Part shown: one piece after another, positions 27,620 through 38,301 of the stretch
Layout of the letters: each line of letters starts with the position of its first letter
Numbering within the stretch: the stretch's first letter is position 1
NCBI RefSeq assembly: GCF_030272615.1
Contig: NC_081407.1
Span: 436,140,230 to 436,204,229, forward strand
Origin: Cryptomeria japonica
Lineage: Eukaryota; Streptophyta; Pinopsida; Cupressales; Cupressaceae
Direction: 5' to 3'
DNA length: 64,000 nt
The notes under the pieces: generated by a model
Told to the model about the DNA's origin: nothing
Databases searched by the model: none
Seen by the model: only the letters and a program-made list of their open reading frames with translations
Translations under genes and position numbers: made by a program

Positions 27620-28180
27620 CCTAGTCATTCCCAAAAAATATTAAGCACAATGGAAAGTGTAGTCAAGGAAAGAACTAGAACATGAATTACCAATGGATTT
27701 TGAAAGGCACCCCTAAACCTATAAGTAGAATAAACCCCTACAAACACAACAATTGGGTACATAGGAGCAAGGCAAACCCCACAACCCACCTCAATAGGAC
27801 CAGGATCACCATAATTGGCAGATGCCACCATAATAGTATCTGCAAAACTAGCCTCTAACAGGATAATTACAGTTACACCAACTAAAAAAATTCCTCTACT
27901 ATTTATCTTGTGATGGACGTCCATAACCTATTCCAAAGCTCCCATTTTTGCACAGGCTGGAGGAGCATTTAGTTGAAAGCATCTGAACCTTTCCATTAAA
28001 ATCATTTTGTGCATACCCTGCAATCATATCATTCCATAAACTGACATTTCTTGGAGGCATTCAATCAAACAATTCACGTACCTCATTGATGCTTCCACAT
28101 TTTGCATAAATGTCTATCAAAGAATTTTCAACTGATAAAAACTCCCATAGCATTTGTGATTCTAAGATTACACTCAATAA
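27620..28180 (-). pseudogene. PPR protein gene fragment, inverted copy, inside the CACTA element
   Basis: On the minus strand the sequence reads ENSLIDIYAKCGSINEVREL, then a degraded 'MIAGYAQN'-like piece, then 'CAKMGALE' and 'VHHKINSRGI', in the same order as the forward copy at 24.1-24.5 kb. A block of about 65 bp around 'aaaatgggagctttggaata' is nearly the same in both. The two copies face each other across about 3 kb. Stops interrupt the frame. The minus strand open frame at 27625-27924 is the downstream part and is not recognised beyond the PPR piece. Confidence 0.72.
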
Positions 28181-28613
28181 GAACCCTCCCTTTACCTTGG
28201 AACACATTCTCATTCCTTCTCCTCCAAAGAAACCAAAGAATTTCAATAGACAATAAAATCCAAAAATAGTTAGACTTTTTACTCAGATTGCAGATATACC
28301 TGACATTAATTTCAAACCATGAGAATTTATCAACAATATTCCTGCCTAAAATGTTATAACGATTGACAATCATGAATTTTCTCTTCATTAATATCTTCCA
28401 TGGTTCATTCCCTTTTATAGCCTTGACAATCCATTTGAATTCTAAGGCAATACCTTGTTGCCTGAGGTCTTTGATCCCAAATCCACCTAAGTCCTTACTC
28501 AAGCAATACCATTTCCATTTAACAACATGGATCCTTTTCTTACCTCTTCCATCTAACCACAAAATTGCACTGACGATAATGTTGTGGGTCCGACGGCTTG
28601 GTCGTTGGTGCAT
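28140..28613 (-). mobile_element. LINE fragment (3' part of ORF2) inside the CACTA element
   Basis: The minus strand open frame carries WLDGRGKKRIHVVKW and LSKDLGGFGIKDL, the conserved pattern of the zinc-finger-like region after the reverse transcriptase in plant LINEs (zf-RVT). It is followed by 'LWFLWRRRNENVFQGK', usual near the LINE 3' end. The fragment lacks reverse transcriptase motifs and is joined directly to the inverted PPR fragment at about 28.14 kb, so it was probably captured or inserted as debris. Confidence 0.72.
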
Positions 28614-29049
28614 GAAAGCATTGAACGAGTTCTACTTTTAAAAATTACATAAAACATTTTTTAATTTATTTGATTGAGTCTTATTTGAAAAAAAGATTAT
28701 CAATGATGTTTCCTTTCTCCAAGAATTGGATCTAGGATCTTTCCGTCAGATAATATGTAACATCCAATGACTAAATATTTTCTTTACAGATGCTTATTTT
28801 ATTTAATCATCTGAGCCTAAATTATAATTTATATCTGTGCGGAAGCAGAAGATACAAGCTGAAGAGTCGTGTGCAAGTAAATTTCGTAAAAGAAAGCAAG
28901 CAGGCATTATCTTGAATGACATGGAAACAAGCTCATCAGCTGCCCAGAAGAGAGCAATTGGAGAAAACCATAGGAAAGTGTTAAAGGGTGATAAATACAT
29001 AGAGAGTATGCAATACAAACAAACAATGTGTGGAGTGTGTGATGTGATG

Positions 29050-29960
29050 TCTCTAATTTATGTCCGGAGGGACTAACTGGTTTTGGAGTTCCTGGGAAAC
29101 CTATTGGGCCACGCTTGGAGGAAATAAATGTGTTCATGCAAGGGCCACCTTTTTCTATTATGAGAATGGTGCTTTTGCATCGAAGGATATTTGGAAGACA
29201 ATATCCAAAAATTTCTATAGTGTGGAACCAGAGTTGGTGGACTCGAAGTACTTTTCAGCTTCTAGAAGACCAAGAGGTTATGTACACAATCTCCCAATAG
29301 AAGGGCGATTTCAAGCATTACCTATTCCCCCCATGACTATTCAGGAAGCACTTCCTCAGACAAAGGACTATTGGCCTCCATGGGATCAAAGAAAAAAATT
29401 GAATTGCATACTCTAGATGATGAGGTGGTGTCCTTTGTGAAGAACTTTGTACTATAATTGAAAATCCACAAGGGAAACTACAAGATAGTGAACAAAAATA
29501 CATTCTTGAAAAGTGCGAAGAATGGAACTTGCTTTGGGTGGGGCCAGGTCAGGTGGCTCCTCTAGAGGTTGATGAGATAGAAATTATATTAGGATTTGAA
29601 AAAGATCACACTCATGGAACTTCTTGTGCGACTGATCGATTGCACTGTTTGGGTAATGCATTCCAAATAGATACAGTTGCATACCATTTATCTGTCTTGA
29701 AAGCATTTTATCCTGATGGCATTAAAGTTCTTTCTCTATTTTCTGGTATTGGTGGAGCAGAGGTTGCTTTGCATCAACCTGGGATACATTTAAGTTGTGT
29801 TGTATCTACGGAAATATGTGAAAAGAACAGGCTTGTCCTTAATAGTTGGTGGACAAAAACCCAACAGACAGGTAGGTTGATTCAGAGGGAAGATGTCGAA
29901 GATTTGAATACAGAAGTATTGGAGTTTTTTATTAGAGTTTTTGAAGTTGTCTTGAACTAG
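29050..29960 (+). pseudogene. DRM-type de novo DNA methyltransferase gene fragment inside the CACTA element
   Basis: The fragment matches the C-terminal half of plant DOMAINS REARRANGED METHYLTRANSFERASE proteins. In order it shows FYYENGAFASKDIW, VDSKYF, RRPRGYVHNLPIEGRF, PPMTIQEALP and WDQRKKLNCI, then WNLLWVGPGQVAPLE, LGNAFQIDTVAYHLSVLK, and motif I (LSLFSGIGGAEVAL). It stops near 'EDVEDLN', before the Pro-Cys catalytic motif IV. The order, with motif I after the motif IX/X-like part, is the permuted order that defines DRMs. The amino-terminal UBA domains are absent. At least two frame changes (near 29.15 kb and 29.42-29.46 kb) and stops break it. Intact DRMs carry out RNA-directed DNA methylation in the nucleus; this piece cannot be catalytic. 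Similarity does not separate DRM2 from DRM3 type. Confidence 0.88.
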
Positions 29961-30323
29961 AGTTGCCATTGTTGCATTTGAACTCTTTTAACACTTCAAA
30001 CTTTGCCTTGCGTGATTTACCTGCTTACTCTGTTGTACAGGATGCCAATGTGAACACCTTTTGGCTGGAAGAGCAAACATAGCAGCCGTCGAAAGAGTTC
30101 ATGGTGTCGTCGGAATTTTGACACTCAATGGCATCGTCGGGAAGCCCAACGACGAGTTTTTGACGGTTACATTTGTCGACAATCCGACATGTTGTAGTTG
30201 GACTTCCGACGAAGGGGCGTTGGAAATTAGCCCCGAATGTACTAATGGTTTATGCTTAATTGGTTTATCTTCTATTCTGGTATTAATGTTTTGGGTTCCG
30301 GTATTAAAGTTTAAATTGCTAAG

Positions 30324-30780
30324 TGTGAGATTTTGCCAAGATCAAGAGCTCAATGAAATGTACAAAATAGAGACACAATATAGGACAAAAATAAACTGTA
30401 TTCTCATCAATAGAAAATGATCAATAATAATAATTAATAATTTCATACAATGTAGATGAGCTTGCTTATATAGGCAAGGCTAGGGATATGTGAGCACACA
30501 AACATGACATGTGGCTCAATAAGAAACAAGGGTAGGTAGGAAATAGGTGTGGGTAGGTAGGAGAAACAATATAATAGTCCACATGAGGTGAATCACCCAT
30601 TGAATGTGGAGTGTAACAATAAGATCAACACCATAAAAGGTGGAATTTCTCCTACACACACTATCCCAATGTGGCACAAACACCCAAGTGTCTCATACCC
30701 AAACTACTATGAAATGCATTTCCTAAGTAAACTTAAGTAAGTGTAATAATATCCATGATGAATAATTATTTACACCAACA
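30324..30780 (-). repeat. Copia-2 3' LTR
   Basis: 457 bp. On the minus strand it reads TGTTGGTGTAAATAA...CTCACA. It is preceded on that strand by the purine-rich taagggggg tract at about 30781-30790. Confidence 0.9.
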
Positions 30781-31667
30781 CCCCCCCTTAAGTGCAACTT
30801 AGGGGAATGCACTTAAGTCTACAATGCAACTAAGCAATGCAAGATGGGTCCCGGCTACGAGGCCATGTTAGGTACCCATGTACAAATGCAAATGCATGAA
30901 AACCAATGCAATGAAATCTCTCACAAAGTGGGGAAAGAGAGAAAAACCCAATGGGAAAAAACCCTCCCCCAAAAGAGAGATGAAAGCTATACAAGAGAAC
31001 TCTCATAGAAGAATGTGAAGGACAAAACCCCATGTGAGGAAAAAGTTCCCCCCCATATGAGAGAAGAAGAGAAGCTAGGAAGCCCCCCCTTAATGTGGAA
31101 TCTGCACCAATGATAGAAGCTCGATGTATGAAGAAACTGCTCCATGAACGTCGAACAACATTCCTCCCCTTAGGAAGAAACAAAACCAAAGGTGTATCCA
31201 TGAAGTCTCCCCAATCATGAAGGGAAGATGTATGAAGAAAACTCATGATGAAAGGAATCTCTGAAAACTGCTCAAGTGTCCCCATGTCGATGTTGAAAGA
31301 TACCCCCTCCAAAGGTGGTAAACTGTGCCACACTGCTGAAAAAGGCACTCCAAGATCTAGTGGAGATGGATGGAGAACATGTCCCAAAGACTCACATGTC
31401 TCCTCGAAAAATAAAGAGACCTTCTTCCAACTGTTGTACATAAGTATCCACAATCATGTCAACCTTGAAAGAATGATCATGTAGAGAATGAACAAGAGGG
31501 TCAGAGTGTTCCCTCGCAACAATCGAAGAAGGATCATCTTCATTAAAGAGAAGATGAATGTCATCAATGATGTCTCCCAAATCTGCAATGTAGGATTCCA
31601 TAAATAAACCTGCAATGTCTGTCAAGTAATCATCCCATGAATCTGAAGCTGGAAGACAATGAATATC

Positions 31668-33305
31668 CTATTGCACTGAATCACATGAAGGCAAAACTGT
31701 CGCACTATCCGCATCATCAGGTGCAATAGGTGATGTGATATCAATATGAGGAGATGAAATACAAGGCTCAAGAATGGGGTCACATGTGAGAATCCCCATG
31801 TTCAAGTGCCCAAAGTTCTCCTCAAAATCTGAACCATCACAAGAAGTGTGATCATAATGTGTAGAATCATCAAATGTGAAATCATCATCATCAACAAAAT
31901 CTAAAAAGGAGTATAACCGAGATGCATGATCAACCACCCCAGTCACAATGATAGCTCTAGTCTCCAAGTCTCTAATGAAAACTGAGTCAGGTGTGAACTC
32001 CACAACTCTTTTAGTTGTGCCATGTGTGATTTGATAGATAGAAAGGAGATTGTTTGTCAAGTGGGGTACACACAACACATCATTGAAGGAGTTATCCCCA
32101 ATGTCAATAGATCCTTTCCCAATCACATCCATGTATGTATGATTGCCCATCAAAATCTGTGGCATGGTGCAAGGCTCAAATGTAGAGAACATAGACTGTG
32201 AAGATGCCATATGATGAGAAGCCCCTGAATCTAGAAGCCATCTCTCTGAATCATGACTGATAGTGGCACATAGAGCTTTTCCTTTTCTTGTCCCAAAAGA
32301 GTGAGTCTTCCCACTTGTAGAAGCCATGAATGCTTGCCCTTTTCCTTTTGAATGTGAGGAAGTGGAAGTTGATGAATCATCCTTCTTGTAGACTTTAGGC
32401 AAATCAATGTTATGCTTTTTGATGATATGTGTGAGCTCATCAATCTTCTTAGAATGGCAACGATGCTCCTCATGACCAATCTTTTTACAATAAACACAAG
32501 TAGGTCTCTCCCTCTTTGGTGAATTATCTCTCTTGGAAGAGGATGAATCTCCTTGTTGTGGAGAAGATGGTGCTTTTTCTTTAGGCTTTGATTGCCATTT
32601 CTTCTTGTTTGAGTTGTCATTTCCTTGATTTCCTTTGTTCCCTTGATTTGCCACTAATGCTTGAGACTTAGAAGCCTTAAGAATGCCCATGCTTATCAAC
32701 TTAGTTTGTTCCATCATCAACATTTCATTGAAAGCATCAAATGTAGGCATTTTGTAGCTTGAACCCATTGTCATCCTATGGGTTTGGAAACTAGAAACAA
32801 ATGTTGCATATTCTTGTGGAAGCTTGCCTATCAAGTTGAATATCAATTGAGTATCCTTTTTATCAATGCCACAATCTTTGAGTTGTGCCCTCAACTCATT
32901 TGCCTTAGTGACATAATCTTGTATAGTATCAAAGTTCTTGAGATCTAACATGGTGAAATCACTATCAATTTGATATCCCCTAATCTCATCAACTTGACCA
33001 TACAAGTCTTGAAACTTTTGCCAAGCATCTTTGATTAGAGTACATTTCTCAATATGAAAAATGAGATCCTTTGATACATACTTTCTTAAGGTACCAATTG
33101 CCATCATATTTTTAGTGAGCCAATCCAAGTGACCAATTGGATCAACCTTAGGATCAGCGGGAGCAACAATAGTTCCATCAATGTAATGAGTGAGTCCTTT
33201 TTCCATAAGTTTACTCCATGCATCAATTTTCCAAGTAGCATAATTATGAGGAGTTAAGAGAGGAAACTTAGAAGAAACCATAGCAGCAAAAAGGAAGGAA
33301 CACAA
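31668..33305 (-). other. Copia-2 gag-protease reading frame (fossil element part)
   Basis: A 545-codon frame begins near the UBN2-type gag domain (LLTPHNYATWKIDAWSKLM, YVTKANELRAQL). A Lys/Ser-rich linker, a CCHC zinc knuckle (CVYCKKIGHEEHRC) and an aspartic protease active site (WLLDSGASHHM) follow, then an acidic Asp-rich tail. The frame ends without integrase. A start inside the first codons (MVSSKFPLL) is more typical than the extreme upstream Met. The downstream 0.9 kb toward the 3' LTR shows only unassigned minus strand frames. Confidence 0.88.
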
Positions 33306-33949
33306 GAGAACAAGAGCACAAGAGACACCCCCCCAAATTCACTCAATCAAAGTACCCCCCCCCCAAAGTGATGATTTTGGCACTTTATACTTAGTGCGAT
33401 TACAATGAGCCACTTGCAAAACAAGGCAAAGTGGACTTATGATGCAAATTTTACAACTTCTCAAATGAGATACAAGAGACTTCAATCAATAGTGCAATGA
33501 ATCTAACTGAGATTCAAGCAAATATACAAGTACCAAGAGAGCCAAAAAATGGCCAAAATCTGAAAGTACAATTTATACTTACAATGGCATCAATCTGATA
33601 GCGTCATATGAAAGTCAACAAAAAAATACGCACTTTCAAAAAAAACGTACCTGAAAAGGAGGTCGTATGACCCCAAACGAAGCCTCTGAAGTTGCAAAAA
33701 CTAGGATTACTCAAGTACAGTCACCAAAAACTGAATTTTCTGAAAAATCAGTGCATCTGAATCAAAAAAATTCTTCACCACTGTGGAGAGCACGAATTCT
33801 AGCCCATTTCAAAAAAAATTGCACCCAAAAAGGAGCAAAAATGAGCAAGTTATGGCCATTTGAAGTTGAACTGCAAAATCAAAAAGCTCAATGAGAGGGG
33901 CCTGCAAATTTTTTGAAAAATGATGACGTGGCACTGATGTTAGCAAGTC

Positions 33950-34530
33950 ACTGTGTTAAATTTGACGGTCGTATGAATGTCACAAAAACTTTACCTCTCT
34001 GGTGATTGGGCGTCCGTACTGTACAGACTGCTGACTGTGCAGGTCGTACCGTACGGATTTGCTGACTAGGCGGTGTGCATCAGCTCTACGTGGCAGATGA
34101 CGTGGCGGACGTACGGATGACGTGGTGTACGGGTTTTACCAGTGGGCCAGTGGCCGCCTGCCATGTGGCGGACGCGAGTCCTCCTATCTGGGTTGACCGT
34201 CGGCGAAGGGAGCGGCCGGAGCCGAAAGGCCGGCAGAGGTGGCTGAGGGGGCCACCGCCGGCGGGCGAGCGGAGGTTGCGGCAGGCGGCTGGGGAGCAGT
34301 CGCTAGAGGAACCGAGGACGGGGGCCGGTGTCGGGAGGAGCCAGCGCGGCGGCGAGCGAGCATGCAGAGCCGGGAGGACGTCGCCGGTGGTGGTGTCGGG
34401 CGGTGTTGCTGCCGAGGAGCTACGGCAGGACGATCTATGGCGCGAGTACAACACGGACGATGGCGAGGAGATCCGGACCTGCAGAGTACGGTAGGTAGTA
34501 CGCCTGCAACACATAGACTGCGGGTACTAG
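33950..34530 (-). other. GC-rich block in the Copia-2 leader
   Basis: This block stands out by base composition from its AT-rich surroundings. It contains repeated cgtacgg/ccgtac words (about 34.0-34.13 kb) and a G/C-rich stretch that stays open on both strands. Overlapping frames in several phases with Arg/Ala/Pro-rich translations suggest composition rather than coding. It could be a captured fragment or a structured leader. It is followed on the + side by long T runs. Confidence 0.5.
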
Positions 34531-34911
34531 GGGTCTGCGGACCCCCAAACACAGCAAATTTTTTTGTTTTGTTTTTTTTTTTATTTGATTTTTTTTTATT
34601 TTTCAATTTTTCCGAAAAAAAAAAAATTTAATGATTTTGTTTAATTTTTTTTTGACGAAAATTTTTTTCGAATTTTATTTTTGGAAAATATAAAAAATTT
34701 TGAAATTCATACGATATTAGCAAAATTGGCGAAAAAAAATTTCTCACCAAAATAGGTCGACTTTATAACCAAAATTCATGGAAACGGCCTTCTGGATGCA
34801 ATGGCAGGGTCGGATCTGGTCTAGGACGCCTCCAAAAGATGTTGCTCCTCATATCTGCCTCTTGACGTCGCAATAATGCCTCTTCAAGACAAATCAATGA
34901 AGCCCCAATAA

Positions 34912-34922
34912 CTCTGATACCA
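34912..34922 (-). other. Copia-2 primer-binding site
   Basis: TGGTATCAGAG on the minus strand directly abuts the 5' LTR and is complementary to the 3' end region used from initiator methionine tRNA in plant Copia elements. Confidence 0.85.
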
Positions 34923-35379
34923 TGTGAGATTTTGCCAAGATCAAGAGCTCAATGAAATGTACAAAATAGAGACACAATATAGGACAAGAATAAACTGTAT
35001 TCTCATCAATAGAAAATTATCAATAATAATAATTAATAATTTCATACAATGTAGATGAGCTTGCTTATATAGACAAGGCTAGGGATATGTAAGCACACAA
35101 ACATGACATGTGGCTCAATAAGAAACAAGGGTAGGTAGGAAATAGGTGTGGGTAGGTAGGAGAAACAATATAATAGTCCACATGAAGTGGATCACCCACT
35201 GAATGTGGAGTGTAACAATAAGATCAACACCATAAAAGGTGGAATTTCTCCTACACACACTATCCCAATGTGGCACAAACACCCAAGTGTCTCATACCCA
35301 AACTACTATGAAATGCATTTCCTAAGTAAACTTAAGTAAGTGTAATAATATCCATGATGAATAATTATTTACACCAACA
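34923..35379 (-). repeat. Copia-2 5' LTR
   Basis: 457 bp, about 98.5% identical to 30324-30780. It is followed on the minus strand by the primer site at 34912-34922. Confidence 0.9.
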
Positions 35380-35839
35380 CTAAGGGTTCCTGTAAACTGT
35401 GACAACTGATTCACACCCCCCCCCCTCTCAGTTGTCTTCCGGTTATTTGAATTGCCTAACAAGTTTGTGCAAGCCATGGTTAGAATAGAGTCTAGACACC
35501 ATCAGAGTACCTAGAAAGACCGAAGGACGAATATTGCAATTGATTTGGGTCAATTTGGACAACTTTTTATTTTTGGAAAGTTTTGCTTTTTTCTTTTTCC
35601 TATTTTTTAGGAAGTTTCGTTTTTGGTATTGGATCTGGGGTTTGCACTGTTGACTCTGAGATGCAATGAATATGATCGTCAAATTCCTCCAAAATTCAAG
35701 TTTTGATCAAAAAAGATAATCTCCTAAATTTTAGGGATCATGAGGAATTCAAGGGATGATTGAAGTATGGTTTTCAAATTTCAAGGCAATCTGAGGAGTA
35801 TTGTTCAAGTTATGAATATTCGAAGTTTTGATCTCATGG

Positions 35840-36530
35840 TGCGTGGATTTCTTGAAGTCTGCCCTCCTTGGTTCTTGAAATCCATGAAGTCCGCCTTGGA
35901 GGTGATAGCAATGGGTCATGAATTTGGGAAAGTCTGCCCTTGTCTAAGTGAAAGATGCCTAAGATAATCCAACTCCGTCCTCACCATGGTGCAAGGAAGT
36001 GATAAATTTTGCCTTATGTTGCAGATGAAAGATTCCTAAACATCATGAAGTCTGCCTTAGGGTATGAAGCAATGAGGTGCACAAAATCAACCAAGTCTGC
36101 CTTGGGAAGAACAAGAAAATGGAGAAAATGTGTCTAAGTCCGCCCTACATCAGCATGGCCATGGTTCCCTCCAAGTCCGCCTAACCTGCATATGGTTCCC
36201 AACTTCTATGAAGTCTGCCCAAAGACATGAATTTTGGTGCCTAAGTCTCTCTAAGTCTACCTAATCTACAAGGTGATGGTGCATGGACTAAGCAAAATCT
36301 GCCCTAGAAGACATCACATCATGATGGTGATGTGTCATGACTTGAGCAAAGTCTGCCCAAGAGAAGAGTAATGGTGTAGCACATCATCAAAGTTCACCCT
36401 ACCTTGCAACTTGAAGTTACTAAGTGCTACCAAGTCCACCCTACATCAGCACATCATGGTTCCTAACTCGAGGAAAGTCCGCCCTATCTTAGTTGAAGTG
36501 GAAACTAACTCAAGCAAAGTCCGCCCAAGT
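35840..36530 (+). repeat. Degenerate minisatellite with core AAGTCYGCCC
   Basis: About sixteen copies of a GAARTCYGCCCT-like core occur in 690 bp, spaced 30-60 bp apart. The spacers share words such as 'catcagcacatcatgg', 'aagcaatg' and 'ggtgcat'. The spacing is not a multiple of three throughout and all frames contain stops, so this is not a protein repeat. Confidence 0.7.
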
Positions 36531-38290
36531 TTGGAGAACAAAATCAGTCAAGGGTACTTTCTAAAATAGAAGAGAAGAAGTGATGTCAACAAATATTCAC
36601 CATTCAAGTTCGAACTAAGGAAGAATTAGAAAGTTTTTTTTAAAGAAAAAGAGAATATTATGGATCAAGTTCAAGCCACAACTGGAAATGGATTTAGAAA
36701 CTTGCATTGTTGAGCTAATATGAAGAGTTCAAACATGATAGAGATGACAAGTCAACTAAAGATCAAATTGGAAACTTTCTTTGCAGATTCGAAGGACTGA
36801 GAGCTAAATAGAAACAAATTTTAAAGAGATTTTTGAGTTTCTAATTGAGATTTCTAACTCTAATACAAATACCTTCTTCATTCTTCATTCTTCATTTCTT
36901 CATTTGAAGTTAGAACTTTCTAGAGCAAGTGGAGAGAATTTCTAAGAAGTTTTATGTAGGCGAAGGACATTTTGAGAGAATTTTTAAGAGTCATGCAGGT
37001 TGAAAGAAGATTTCAAGAGAATTTCAAGTATAAGTCTGAGTTTTCAACCATTTTCCATGAGTTTGCACACAGATTTTGGAAGAACCTTGATTGATTGGAG
37101 GGCCAATTCATTAATTTTCTAAGTTTAACTTCTGATTTTACCTCCTTGTTAACTTCTTTTCCTTTCTTCGTCATTCTTCCAAAGGTGAAAATGGATTCTA
37201 TGGGCATAGTATTGGGTTCTCAACCTGGTTTTTCTTCAAAGTTTTAAAAAGAAAGAATGAATCCAAGTGATTTTCCTTCTTTTCTTTCTCATTTTCTGCC
37301 TTGTGAACAAGTCAATATGATCTCAATCAAGTTGTCTTGGACTTAGTTCTGATTTTTTATTGAAATTAGACATGCAGGTTCCTGAGTTTGGTTATATTCA
37401 AGGGATTTTCTTGAGATTTTCAAAATATCCAAGTGCTGAAAAATCGCCTTTAAAGTGCTAAGTGTTGGAGAAAGAGTAAAATTGTGATACACTTAGCTGC
37501 TAACCTTCAAATTTTACACTCAAAGTTAGAATTTTAACTTAATTTTCTTTTGGTTTTGCAGATCATAGACGATGGCTGAGGCGGGATCATCACAAAAAGC
37601 GCAAATGGAGTTTCAAGCCAAATTCTGAATTAAAGATAAGTCCACAAGAAAGGTTCGTCCGAGCATAAAGATGGCCAAAATTTGGGTAAGTATGAGGAAT
37701 ACTTCACAAAGGAATTCTTCTCCAAATTCAAGGCACTTGAAAGAATCTCAAAGCATCAAGAAAGAAAAGTTCTCAGACTTGGTGAAAATATAGAAAAAAT
37801 TTCAAACTTCTTGGGGGATTTCATCTACAATACCAAACCTATGGAAGCAATCATGACAACTTCTTGAAGAATTTCATCTCCTCAAGAATTAAAGACAAGC
37901 TCCCAATCAGAATCAGTTGGTGACAAGAAGAAGCAAATTTCTATACTTAGACAATTTCTTGACACAAATTGGAGAATTCAGGGATAGACATCCAACACGC
38001 TGAGGTGGCGCCTCGTCATCTTCCAACCAATCAGATTGTTCCAAGTCAACATGTCTAGGTTCAATGAACCTGACTTATCCACAGAAGCTTCTAGAGGGCA
38101 CACTTCACAATGCAACAACCTTCTATTTTCATTGTTGGTTCATATTTAGCAAGGAGGACAAGTGTCCCCAAATGTAAATTTCTCATTGGTCAAGGGGTAG
38201 TTAGTTTTAGGAAACTCTAATTAGGGTTTTATCCTTCAATCTGGGCCCTTGATTGTTGTTCGATCTCGGTCATTCAAAAAAAATTGGACT

Positions 38291-38301
38291 CCTATATAAG
38301 G
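38291..38301 (+). promoter_or_regulatory. TATA-like box in the decayed repeat
   Basis: CCTATATAAGG lies in otherwise mixed-composition sequence with no host gene downstream. It is more likely an LTR promoter relic than a gene promoter. Confidence 0.35.

Larger units (their letters stand above)
23515..30247. mobile_element. CACTA (En/Spm) DNA transposon carrying captured gene fragments
   Basis: A 6,733 bp insert sits in the Copia-1 3' LTR. The ends are imperfect terminal inverted repeats: CACTAATACATTTGG on the left, and CATTAGTACATTCGG on the right read inward. The insert is flanked by the 3 bp duplication GTT (23512-23514, 30248-30250). Removing it restores the LTR sequence (attattGTTtatgcttaat) seen in the 5' LTR. 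The subterminal regions are filled with CGTCGGAATT / TTCCGACG words, typical of CACTA subterminal repeats. No transposase was recognised, so the copy is non-autonomous. Inside are PPR gene fragments in both orientations, a LINE fragment and a DRM methyltransferase fragment. It is younger than Copia-1, which it interrupts. Confidence 0.88.
30324..35379 (-). mobile_element. Copia-2: non-autonomous gag-protease LTR retrotransposon (fossil)
   Basis: The element has two 457 bp LTRs, 30324-30780 and 34923-35379, reading TGTGAG...CCAACA on the + strand, with the TSD CTAAG (30319-30323, 35380-35384). On the minus strand, TGGTATCAGAG follows the 5' LTR directly and a purine tract precedes the 3' LTR. 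The LTRs differ at about seven sites by eye (1.5%), so it is the youngest delimited LTR element here. The only long frame is gag-protease; integrase, reverse transcriptase and RNase H are absent, so it would depend on a relative. The gag-protease part looks whole. Confidence 0.9.
16610..35461 (+). mobile_element. Copia-1: Ty1/copia LTR retrotransposon with nested insertions (fossil)
   Basis: The element starts TGTTGG and ends CTAACA, flanked by AGTTT (16605-16609 and 35462-35466). Parts are a 5' LTR (16610-17836), primer site (17839), gag-pol region (17894-22110), noncoding 3' stretch with several 'gggggag' runs, polypurine tract, and a 3' LTR broken up by a CACTA transposon and by Copia-2. 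The first ~350 bp of the two LTRs differ at roughly 27 sites by eye (about 8%), making this the oldest of the three delimited Copia elements. The 'FVDDIIFG' and 'STSGG' motifs, and the long noncoding tail before the 3' LTR, lean toward the SIRE-like lineage. The coding part has about two breaks and is otherwise long and readable. Confidence 0.92.
22465..35461 (+). repeat. Copia-1 3' LTR in three pieces
   Basis: Pieces at 22465-23514, about 30251-30323 and 35385-35461 line up in order with the 5' LTR. The first join is interrupted by the CACTA element with a duplicated GTT, the second by Copia-2 with a duplicated CTAAG. Confidence 0.9.

Noticed and set aside
29318-29503. Minus strand open frame opposite the DRM fragment
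   Set aside because: It is explained as the antisense shadow of the methyltransferase-derived sequence.
34075-34631. Long overlapping open frames on both strands in the GC-rich block
   Set aside because: Frames are open in several phases because of base composition. Translations are Arg/Ala/Pro-rich without domains, and the block lies in a retroelement leader.
35840-36530. AAGTCYGCCC array as a CRISPR-like or protein repeat
   Set aside because: Spacers are themselves repetitive and unequal, the core is short and degenerate, frames are closed, and the context is plant repeat DNA.
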